A stretch of 47,596 bases of DNA, taken from assembly GCA_020050835.1 (NCBI GenBank), contig JAGVKB010000019.1:1-47596 (forward strand), given 5' to 3'. The position numbers were made by a program, and so were the translations under genes. The stretch's first letter is position 1. The number at the start of each line of letters is the position of its first letter. Under the pieces are notes generated by a model, which worked only from the letters and a program-made list of their open reading frames with translations, was not told the origin of the DNA and did no database searches. This document shows positions 41,212 through 47,596 of this stretch, one piece after another. This DNA comes from Candidatus Obscuribacterales bacterium (GTDB lineage: Bacteria; Cyanobacteriota; Vampirovibrionia; Obscuribacterales; Obscuribacteraceae).

Positions 41212-42267
41212 ATGTCTACGCAAGTGACCCCCGCCCTGATCGCCAAGCGCATGGGCATGTTGAAGCACGAGATCGGCAAGGTGCTCCGCGGCTGCAACGG
41301 CGCGCTGGAGGTGGTCGTCCGCGCTCTGCTGGCCGGTGGCCACGCCGAGCTGGTCGGCGTGCCCGGCACCGGCAAGAGCTTGCTGGCCAAGGCGATGGCC
41401 AAGTCGCTCGGGATGAAGGCCTCGGTCTTCACCTTCCTGCCCGACATGATGCCGGGCGACATCGTCGGCACGGAGATCTTCAATCCGGCCAACCGGCAGA
41501 TGGAGCCGCTGCCCGGCAAGATCGACCCGGAGTCGCAGATCATCGTCGGCGACGAGTACAACCGGGCTCCGCCCAAGACCGTCAACGCCGCGATCGAAGT
41601 GATGCAAGACGGCATCCTGCACATCGGCCGGCAGCGCATCGCGATGAAGCGGCCGTTCTTCGTGCTGGTCCGCAACCCGATCTAGCAGAGCGGCACCTAC
41701 GCCACCCCGGAAGCGGTGCTCGACCGTCTGGCGGCCTCCGCGACGCTCAACTACCCGCCGTTCGAGGAGGCGGTCAAGCTGGCGGCCGACCGCAACGTCA
41801 TCCAGCAGGACCCGATCGAAGCGGCCAAGGTGTGCGAGGTGCTGAAGGCCGGCGAAGTGCACGCCTACCAGGACTTCGTGCGCGACACGGTGGAGGTGCC
41901 GCTGGCGATCGCCCGTTACATCGTGCGCCTGGTCTACGCCACCCGGCCGCCCGAGGACAAGGAGGTCGGCGACGACGAGGTGGACTTCAGCCTGTACGAG
42001 AAGTACATGCCGGAGGAGTACAAGAAGGACAATCTGATCTATGTCGGCGACTCCAACCGCGGCATCATCTGGCTGTCCTCGCTGGCGCGCGCGAATGCGG
42101 TGCTGGCCGGGCGGACGGTGGTGACCGATCAGGACGTCAAAGACGTGGCGGTGAGCGTGCTTGCCCACCGGCTGACGCTCAACGACCAGAAGTCCCACAA
42201 GTACCCGCGACACATCGGCCGGGTGATCATCAAGAAGCTGCTCGAGAAGGTCGAAACCACCGACTGA
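41212..42267 (+). pseudogene. MoxR-family AAA+ ATPase interrupted by an in-frame TAG
   Basis: MoxR ATPase reading frame of 351 codons before the final stop. The Walker A GVPGTGKS lies at about residues 49-56, FLPDMMPGDIVGTEIF follows, then Walker B IIVGDEYNRAPPKT, and sensor 1 reads FFVLVRNPI. There the frame meets TAG (41683-41685), then continues without any shift as QSGTYATPEAVLDRL and an intact MoxR lid domain to 42267. Family members read N-P-I-E-Q-x-G-T-Y here, so the TAG replaces the conserved Glu and differs from GAG by one base. No ribosome binding site suggests restart. Both halves keep coding-like composition, so the change is recent, a sequencing error, or read through. MoxR ATPases remodel VWA proteins; the VWA genes are immediately upstream and the DUF58 gene follows. 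GAAAGAGGTG supports the start. Confidence 0.9.
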
Positions 42268-42302
42268 ACGGAGCACGACGCCGCTGCGACGCGCAGACGG
42301 AT

Positions 42303-42350
42303 GCGGTCAGGTCTGCCGTCGATTCGGTATCGCCGGCAGCGCTTGACCGC
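42303..42350 (+). other. Leader hairpin of the DUF58 gene
   Basis: GCGGTCA (42303-42309) pairs with TGACCGC (42344-42350), and CTGCCG/CGGCAG pair inside (42313-42318 with 42334-42339). It lies 54 nt before the start codon. Confidence 0.5.
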
Positions 42351-42403
42351 CTTTCTCTCCGACCTGCGCAGCCGCGCCGGTCTTAGCCATGAGGAGAACA
42401 ATC

Positions 42404-43426
42404 ATGCAATTCTTTGGAAGAGCACCGGCCCTGTCCGCCGAGCAGAAGCTCGAGCAGGACGTCGACCGCGTCCTCGATGAGGTCGCCGAAGGGATGCACA
42501 ACGTGCGCTGGGACGTGCTGCGCTCTTTGCGCGCCGGCGAAAAGCTTTTGCAGACCGGCGGCTCCGGCATCGAGTTTCGCCAGCTGCGCTCCTTCGTCCA
42601 GGGGCAGGACGAGATCAAGATGCTCCACGCCCGCCAGACCGCCAAGCGCGGCGGCGAGCATGGAGACTGGGTGGTGCGCGAAAACCGTCCGGAAGTGATC
42701 AGCATCGACTACCTGCTGATGGACGTCGCACCCACCCACGACTTCGGCAACCTGCGCGAGTCCAAGCTCTGGCTCTGCGCTCGCGCCGGCGCCACCGCAG
42801 CGTTGTCCACGGAGGCTGCCGGCGACCTGCTCGGCTTCGTCGCCTACGCCGACAACGAGATCGTCCGCCACATCCAGCCGCGGTCGCCGCGACGCATCCT
42901 TAGGGATATCATCGGCAACATCATCGAGCCGCCCTACGCTTCCGGAGATGTCGCCAGCGGGCTCGAGGATGCGTTCTCCAAGCTGCCCCGCCAGCGCACG
43001 AGCGTCGTCTGGATCACCGACTGCCTCAATCTGACGGACAAGCAAAAGGACCTGGTGGCCGAAGCGGCCGGGCGGCATCGCCTGCTGGCAGTGGTTCCGC
43101 AAGACTTGCGCGAATGGAAGCTGCCGGAGCCCCGCTGGTGGTGGCCGTTCCCCTACCGGCTGAAGGTGTTCGACTTGACCACCCACCGGCGCTACAGCTT
43201 CTACTGCAACAAGCGAAACCGGGACCTGTACACGCAGGAGTTCCAGCGCCACACCGAAGAGCTCGTGCGCTTCTTCGACCAGGTCGGCGTCAGACACGCG
43301 ATCGTCCACACCGAACACGAGGTGGAGGTCCGCGACTACAACACCCAGGCCGAGCTGGAAAAGGCGATCACCGAGCATCGCATGGAGCAGGTGCTCAAAG
43401 TTCAACAACTGATCTGGATGCCCTGA
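42404..43426 (+). CDS. DUF58 domain-containing protein
   Basis: DUF58 protein of 340 residues, with the start MQFFGRAPAL preceded by GAGGAG at 7 nt. The DUF58 core is clear: GSGIEFRQLRSFVQGQDEIKMLHARQTAKRGG (about residues 51-82), then VVRENRPEVISIDYLLMD, where the strand leads into a VWA-like fold. DUF58 proteins almost always accompany MoxR ATPases and VWA proteins and are thought to act in the same chaperone-like or assembly system. There is no membrane span, unlike many DUF58 members that carry two N-terminal helices. The next gene starts 23 bases after the stop. Confidence 0.85.
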   Translation: MQFFGRAPALSAEQKLEQDVDRVLDEVAEGMHNVRWDVLRSLRAGEKLLQTGGSGIEFRQLRSFVQGQDEIKMLHARQTAKRGGEHGDWVVRENRPEVISIDYLLMDVAPTHDFGNLRESKLWLCARAGATAALSTEAAGDLLGFVAYADNEIVRHIQPRSPRRILRDIIGNIIEPPYASGDVASGLEDAFSKLPRQRTSVVWITDCLNLTDKQKDLVAEAAGRHRLLAVVPQDLREWKLPEPRWWWPFPYRLKVFDLTTHRRYSFYCNKRNRDLYTQEFQRHTEELVRFFDQVGVRHAIVHTEHEVEVRDYNTQAELEKAITEHRMEQVLKVQQLIWMP

Positions 43427-43449
43427 CACCCAGAAAGGAGATGATTTGT

Positions 43450-44628
43450 ATGGCAACGATGAAACTTGCTTTCTGCGCCTGCGCCGCTCTGGCCGCCCTG
43501 ACCTTGAGTGGTGCCTCCGCATTCGCGCAGCAGCCGCGCCAGCCGGGAGCCGTGCCGGTGGCCGACAAGGTCTTCGACTGGTTCCCCAAGGAAGCGCCTT
43601 TGAAAGACCGGCGCATCTACGTGGAAGTCGAGATTCTGACCGAGTCGACCGCCCACGACCAGTACGACCGCCTGACCGGGCAGAACTTCCGGTACGGCGA
43701 GCGCTTCGGCAACAAGGTCGGCAACCTGATTCCGGTCCGGTTCCGCATCTTTCTGGTCAAACCGCCAGCCGGCGGTGAGGAGACGACCGTCCAGTTCGCC
43801 GCCCTGTCCGCCAACCCGCCCCGCTTGACGCTCCTGCCGGTGCCCAACCAGGACTGGCATGTGGCCAACCAAGCGGTGCTGCCAGCCGGCGAGCAGCCGG
43901 TGTCAATCGTGTCGGTACCGAATGTGGTGCTGGACTGGGGCGGCAAGGAGTACCAGTGCTCGCAGATGATCCAGGTGACCGCCCTGGTGCAAACCTTCAA
44001 GGACCCTCGCTTCCGGCTCAACCTCTGGCTCGAGTTTACCTACGCCATGAGCCGCCTGCCCGGCGGCGGTCCGGATTGGCGCCCGCTCGAAACTCCGGAT
44101 TTCTGGGTCGACCTGTCGAGCGTGGCAGACCCCGGCCCGCAGCTGTCCACCGGCAACACGGATGAAGTCGAACAACTTCGCCCGGTCATGCCGGCCTTCG
44201 TGCTGATCGGCGTGGGAGCACTCTTTGCGCTCACACCGCTGATTTACTGGGTGACGAGGTTTGCCCGTCGCAACCTGGCAAGCGTGCAGGCGCTCGATCC
44301 GGCCGAGCAGCTCTGGCGCACGCTCAAGCCGATCCTGTCCCGCTCTATCGTGGACAACAACCCGCGGCTGTACAGAATCAGCAACCAGGACGTGGCCGCG
44401 ATTGTCACCGCCATCGGTGTCTACGTCTTCCGCACGGACGGAGTCCCAATCAATGCCTGGACGGTCGAAGAGCTGCTCGAGCGGCAGGACGAGATCGCCG
44501 ACGGCGAACAGTGGTACGCCCTGCTCAAGCCGCTCAAACGCCGGGTCGTCCAGCTCGGCAAGCGACTGACTCCGGAGGCCTACGGGCGGATCATCGCTCA
44601 GATTCGCCAGGTTTGCCCCGAGGTCTAA
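43450..44628 (+). CDS. Secreted/anchored protein of the MoxR cluster (BatD-like position)
   Basis: Protein of 392 residues. I prefer the ATG at 43450, because AAGGAG directly abuts the earlier ATG at 43441. It has a signal peptide (LAFCACAALAALTLSGASAFAQQ), so residues about 29-245 should be periplasmic. This part looks like a beta-sandwich (YVEVEILTESTAHDQYDRLTGQNFRYGERFGNKVGNLIPVRFRIFL). One transmembrane helix (AFVLIGVGALFALTPLIYWV, about residues 250-270) is followed by a cytosolic helical domain of about 120 residues. The layout and its place beside DUF58, MoxR and VWA genes recall BatD (beta-sandwich plus C-terminal anchor), but I cannot confirm homology. Confidence 0.75.
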   Translation: MATMKLAFCACAALAALTLSGASAFAQQPRQPGAVPVADKVFDWFPKEAPLKDRRIYVEVEILTESTAHDQYDRLTGQNFRYGERFGNKVGNLIPVRFRIFLVKPPAGGEETTVQFAALSANPPRLTLLPVPNQDWHVANQAVLPAGEQPVSIVSVPNVVLDWGGKEYQCSQMIQVTALVQTFKDPRFRLNLWLEFTYAMSRLPGGGPDWRPLETPDFWVDLSSVADPGPQLSTGNTDEVEQLRPVMPAFVLIGVGALFALTPLIYWVTRFARRNLASVQALDPAEQLWRTLKPILSRSIVDNNPRLYRISNQDVAAIVTAIGVYVFRTDGVPINAWTVEELLERQDEIADGEQWYALLKPLKRRVVQLGKRLTPEAYGRIIAQIRQVCPEV

Positions 44629-44705
44629 GTAGTGTCAGTTCACAGCGGACTGCCTGTCAGTGTTTCACAGCAGCGCAGCCACGGTTCTACTGACTTCCTC
44701 AACAC

Positions 44706-44727
44706 GGGGCGGCAATCCAGCCGCCCC
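44706..44727 (+). other. GC-rich hairpin
   Basis: GGGGCGGC (44706-44713) pairs with GCCGCCCC (44720-44727) around a six-base loop, 78 nt after the preceding stop codon. Confidence 0.5.
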
Positions 44728-44735
44728 CTTCATCA

Positions 44736-44785
44736 GCCGGAGATCGGCAAGCTGCCAGGCAACTGGCGCCTTGCCGATCTCCGGC
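44736..44785 (+). other. Exceptionally stable GNRA-capped hairpin in the S41 protease leader
   Basis: A 50-nt element with 23 stem positions: 44736-44758 pair with 44763-44785, with one C-C mismatch (44752/44769) and one G-U pair (44753/44768). The loop is GCAA, a GNRA tetraloop, at 44759-44762. It ends 20 nt before the S41 protease ATG, just upstream of the GAAAGGAACC site. The symmetry is too good to be chance. There is no T-run, so it is not a usual terminator. Confidence 0.8.
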
Positions 44786-44805
44786 CCATTTGAAAGGAAC
44801 CTGTC

Positions 44806-46626
44806 ATGGCAAAGTACTGGCGTTCGACCGCTGCCTTCTTGCTGTTGGCCACGGTCGCCACCGTCGCTCTCGCTCAGCAACCGGAGCAAATTCCGGCACC
44901 GCAGCCGGTGTCACAGTCCCAGGGCGGTGCTGCCGCCCAACCGGCGCCGCCCGCAGTGCCTGGCTTCGAGCAGCTGCGGAAATTCCTCTTCCCGCAGCCG
45001 GCCAACGTGACCGTCGACAGCAACCTCAAGGGAGCGCACGCGCTCTACAAGAAGACGCTGACGCTGTGGAAGGAGAACGCGCTCGTCTTCATGGACCTGA
45101 AGGCCGGCAACCTCGACTGGAGCCGCAGCAACTCGTGGTACGAGAAGTGGGAGAAACGCTCGGCCGAAATCAAGGACGAAAAGGACTTCGCCACCGCCGA
45201 CCTGCTCATCCTGATGGCGCTGGACGATCTGGGCGAGCGCTTCAATTACTACCTCACGCCCGACGACGTGGAATCCGAAAACAAACAGACCGACCCGACC
45301 GCGGTCGGCATCGGGGCTCGCTTCCAGATGGAGAACATGGAGGAGCTCCTCAATGCACTGGCGAAAAACGCCACCGAAGAGGATGCCGAAAAGGCCCTGA
45401 TCGTCAGCCCGAAGCATCGCATCGTGCTGACGCCGATCAAAGGATCCCCCTCGGAGTCCGCTGGTTTGAAGGCCGGCGACATTTTGAAGAAGGTCGACGG
45501 CGAAGACGTCAACGGCAAGACTCTGCGCTCGGCGTTGAAGCTGATCAAGGGGCGGGCCGGCACCCAGATCGAGCTCGAAGTGGAACGAACGGGCCCGGAT
45601 AGCAAGCCGGCGACAGTAAAGCTCTTCATCCGCCGGCAGCCGTTCACGCATCCGGTCGTCCACGAGACCGACCTCGACAACGACATCGTGCTGATCAAGC
45701 TCGACCACTTCTCCGCCGAGCAGACTCAAGCTGAGATGGAAGCAGCTTTGAGGCGGGTGGCCCAACTGAAGCTCGAGAAGAAGAAGCCGGTCAAGCTGAT
45801 TCTGGACCTGCGCGATAATCCTGGCGGCCGCCTGGACTTCGCGGTGAACATCGTTTCTTACATGCTTCCGGAAGGTAACATCGTCACCCTCAAGGAGCGG
45901 AAAGGCGACGATATTCAGATTACCCGCTGGACGGCGACCCGCGATGCGTTGATCTACAGCTATCCGGCTCCGGTCAATCCCCGCAACATGCTGGCAATCA
46001 GCCCGCAGAAGCGGACTCTGCTCCTGCCGGAAGATGTGCCGCTGGTGATCCTGATCAATCACCGCAGCGCCTCTGCTTCCGAACTCACCAGCCGCACGCT
46101 GCAATTCTACAAACGCGCAGTGGTGGTTGGTGAATCGACCTACGGCAAGGGTGTCGGCCAGCAGGTTTACGACCTGCCCGACAAGCGCCGCGGCAAGGTC
46201 ATCAAGTTCATCTTCTATCCGGGCGACCAGGACATCGACTGGCAGGGCGTGCATCCCAACCCGGGTTACGAGGTGAAGTGGCAGAAGCCGGCCCACGGCG
46301 TCGCGGACAACCAGCTCGAAGCGGCCAAGAAGGCCGTGCTGGCGGAGTACGAGCGGATCGAGAAGGAGAAGGAGCACGCCAGGCAGAAGCGGGACGCCGC
46401 CATCCAGCTGAACAAGGAGGAGTTCGAGAAGCGCAAACAGCAACGGGCCGAAGAGCTGGAGCGGCAAGCGAAGGAGCGGGCCGACGAGCAGTTGAAGAAG
46501 AAGGGCGGAAACAACCCGGCCGAGCCGAAGCCGGGCGCCAAGCCCGACTCCAAGCAAGCCGAGCCGGGCAAGCTGCCGGCCGGTGCTCCCGGCACGATGC
46601 CGCCCGCCAACGACAATGACGACTAG
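44806..46626 (+). CDS. S41 family C-terminal processing peptidase with PDZ domain
   Basis: Secreted or periplasmic serine protease of 606 residues (CtpA/Prc family). It has a signal peptide (WRSTAAFLLLATVATVALAQ, residues 4-23), a Pro/Gln-rich linker, and an N-terminal helical domain (residues 60-165). The PDZ domain (about 200-290) contains GSPSESAGLKAGDILKKVDGEDV. The S41 domain (about 290-480) has the nucleophile in RSASASELTS (predicted Ser423) and the general-base Lys in GESTYGKGVGQ (Lys448). DLRDNPGGRL is another family signature. The C-terminal 100 residues are a charged coiled coil followed by a Pro/Gly/Ala-rich tail. These enzymes cut proteins from their C-terminus and are active in envelope turnover. 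The strand and spacing place it in the MoxR/VWA cluster. Confidence 0.94.
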   Translation: MAKYWRSTAAFLLLATVATVALAQQPEQIPAPQPVSQSQGGAAAQPAPPAVPGFEQLRKFLFPQPANVTVDSNLKGAHALYKKTLTLWKENALVFMDLKAGNLDWSRSNSWYEKWEKRSAEIKDEKDFATADLLILMALDDLGERFNYYLTPDDVESENKQTDPTAVGIGARFQMENMEELLNALAKNATEEDAEKALIVSPKHRIVLTPIKGSPSESAGLKAGDILKKVDGEDVNGKTLRSALKLIKGRAGTQIELEVERTGPDSKPATVKLFIRRQPFTHPVVHETDLDNDIVLIKLDHFSAEQTQAEMEAALRRVAQLKLEKKKPVKLILDLRDNPGGRLDFAVNIVSYMLPEGNIVTLKERKGDDIQITRWTATRDALIYSYPAPVNPRNMLAISPQKRTLLLPEDVPLVILINHRSASASELTSRTLQFYKRAVVVGESTYGKGVGQQVYDLPDKRRGKVIKFIFYPGDQDIDWQGVHPNPGYEVKWQKPAHGVADNQLEAAKKAVLAEYERIEKEKEHARQKRDAAIQLNKEEFEKRKQQRAEELERQAKERADEQLKKKGGNNPAEPKPGAKPDSKQAEPGKLPAGAPGTMPPANDNDD

Positions 46627-46653
46627 GGGCCGTAACGGTCCGATTGCTCTTAC

Positions 46654-46688
46654 GTGACGGTGCCGGCTCGCTCGAGCCGCACCGTCAC
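46654..46688 (+). other. Hairpin between the S41 protease and the next gene
   Basis: GTGACGGTGC (46654-46663) pairs perfectly with GCACCGTCAC (46679-46688), with an inner GGCT/AGCC pair. It lies 28 nt after the protease stop codon and 29 nt before the next start. No T-run follows. Confidence 0.55.
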
Positions 46689-46717
46689 TTTCACAACTAC
46701 AATGCGGAGGTCAAACC

Positions 46718-47596
46718 ATGATTCGCTTTGCTTACCGCACCAACAAACCCGGAGCGAAGGCGCGACAACTTCAGTCTGCCTGGGCACTGCGCGCCTTGTT
46801 CCTGGCGGTCTTGGTGTCACTGCTGGCGGTGCTGGCTCTCCGGCCGCTTCTGCCGGAGGACAAGCCGGCGCCGTCCGTGCCGACAGCGCGGACCTCGCGC
46901 GACTTCTCGACAACGATGAACCGCAAACAGCTGCTCGAAGCCATCAAGGCCAGCGAAGCGGCTTTCGCCGTCTACCTCAAGCGCGACCGAATGACCGGCG
47001 ACTTCGAGGCTATCGCCAAGGAGTTCGAAAGCATCGAATCCGACGCCGATCTCGTGCGCTTCCTGGGCATGCTCGGCTCGGCCGCCGGAGACGACTACTA
47101 CGCCGTGCTGAGCAATCAGCAGTACGAGCACATCTCCGCGCTCGGCACCGGCGCCAAGATCGGGGTCGACTTCGAGTTCGGCTACGACTGGGGCAAACGG
47201 TCCTGGCTCGTGACGAAAGTCGGTCCGGCATCCGAAGCGGCCGGGCTGAAGAAGGATGACCGGCTGCTGGTGGTCAACAGCTATCAGGCTATCTCGACGG
47301 ACGACTCGAGCACGCGCGACCTGCTCGAAAGGCAGATGAAGGCCAAGCTGGCCGGTTTGATCAACACGCCGATCGAGCTGGTGGTCGAAAGGGACGGCAA
47401 GACAACTACCGTCAACCTCAAGGTGCAGGTGCTTTCGCGCCTGGATGCCTTCAGCGTCGACGATATGGAGCACCCGTTGGAAGGCGGGAAGGTCAAGGAC
47501 CTGAAGACCATCAAGTTCAACCACCTGCGCTCCGCTACCGTTCTGACCGACCTGCACCAGGTGCTGCGCAGCTGGCAGGCAAACGAAGTGCGGGGA
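46718..47596 (+). CDS. PDZ-domain protein, probably a second S41-type protease (partial)
   Basis: An open reading frame of 293 codons that runs off the window end. GCGGAGG lies 7 nt before the ATG. A basic N-terminus with a hydrophobic helix (about residues 28-47, LRALFLAVLVSLLAVLALRPLL) acts as a signal anchor. A helical domain (residues 65-130) resembles the pre-PDZ region of the upstream S41 protease (LVRFLGMLGSAAGDDYYAVLSNQQYEHI; compare LNALAKN-type and DLGERFNYYLTPDD). The PDZ domain lies at about 150-235 (VTKVGPASEAAGLKKDDRLLVVNSYQAI). The following 50 residues (LKTIKFNHLRSATVLTDLHQVLRSWQAN) fit the start of an S41 core, but the catalytic residues would lie beyond the window. It is a divergent paralogue of the upstream gene. 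Confidence 0.85.
   Translation, partial: MIRFAYRTNKPGAKARQLQSAWALRALFLAVLVSLLAVLALRPLLPEDKPAPSVPTARTSRDFSTTMNRKQLLEAIKASEAAFAVYLKRDRMTGDFEAIAKEFESIESDADLVRFLGMLGSAAGDDYYAVLSNQQYEHISALGTGAKIGVDFEFGYDWGKRSWLVTKVGPASEAAGLKKDDRLLVVNSYQAISTDDSSTRDLLERQMKAKLAGLINTPIELVVERDGKTTTVNLKVQVLSRLDAFSVDDMEHPLEGGKVKDLKTIKFNHLRSATVLTDLHQVLRSWQANEVRG

Noticed and set aside
41683-41691. TMV-type leaky stop context (UAG-CAR-YYA) at the moxR stop
   Set aside because: The next codon CAG fits CAR, but the following codon AGC does not fit YYA, so there is no full readthrough motif.
41716-42267. Translation restart at GTG 41716 to give a separate C-terminal MoxR half
   Set aside because: No convincing ribosome binding site precedes it, and the frame is continuous with the first half in homologues, so a single interrupted gene explains it better.
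44911-46557. A 548-codon minus-strand open frame opposite the S41 protease
   Set aside because: Antisense shadow of a protein with complete catalytic motifs; no ribosome binding site.

Overview
The window is a bacterial chromosome segment of fairly high GC content with strong AGGAG-type ribosome binding sites, compact single-domain genes, and no tRNA, rRNA, CRISPR array or insertion sequence that I can recognise. Lipoprotein-like and periplasmic proteins, an undecaprenyl-phosphate sugar transferase, a type II NADH dehydrogenase and MoxR/VWA proteins point to a free-living, probably diderm, heterotroph with a large genome. I cannot name the phylum from sequence alone. A serpin, a phosphorylase-kinase/GH15-like protein and many orphan proteins would fit a poorly studied deep-branching group.

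Layout. (1) 355-3567, minus strand: DUF4139 protein, small zinc-ribbon protein and serpin, separated by hairpins. (2) 4638-6138, plus: sugar transferase and an orphan protein, after 1 kb of non-coding DNA. (3) 6451-11583, minus: TerC membrane protein, membrane-anchored SDR oxidoreductase, HNH nuclease, and a large M1 aminopeptidase with HEAT repeats. (4) 12500-18044, mostly plus: two CPBP intramembrane proteases, a GH15/phosphorylase-kinase-like protein, an M50 site-2 protease, a 32-residue membrane peptide and an orphan, with one convergent cupin (phosphomannose-isomerase type). (5) 18741-28774: an orphan gene, then a minus-strand run plsC - ndh - M20 peptidase - small membrane protein - aldehyde dehydrogenase, facing a plus-strand acyl-ACP-synthetase-like gene and a membrane-anchored pyrophosphatase. 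(6) 29035-35464: two orphans, a 1310-residue alpha-solenoid protein of different base composition, and a NUDIX hydrolase. (7) 36302 to the window end, plus: lipoprotein, VWA protein, polytopic membrane protein, second VWA protein, MoxR ATPase, DUF58 protein, a secreted/anchored protein, an S41 protease and a partial PDZ protein.

How the genes may work together. Region 7 is a MoxR-VWA-DUF58 assembly in the style of the Bat operons, joined to PDZ/S41 proteases; it probably handles envelope protein assembly or quality control. Its MoxR ATPase is interrupted by an in-frame TAG at exactly the position of a normally conserved glutamate. Region 5 looks like fatty-acid salvage: aldehyde dehydrogenase makes fatty acid, the Aas-type ligase activates it, PlsC esterifies it, and pyrophosphatase pulls the ligase reaction. 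Region 4 concentrates three intramembrane proteases. A recurring feature is a stable GC-rich hairpin of unrelated sequence placed about 20-60 nt upstream of many start codons.
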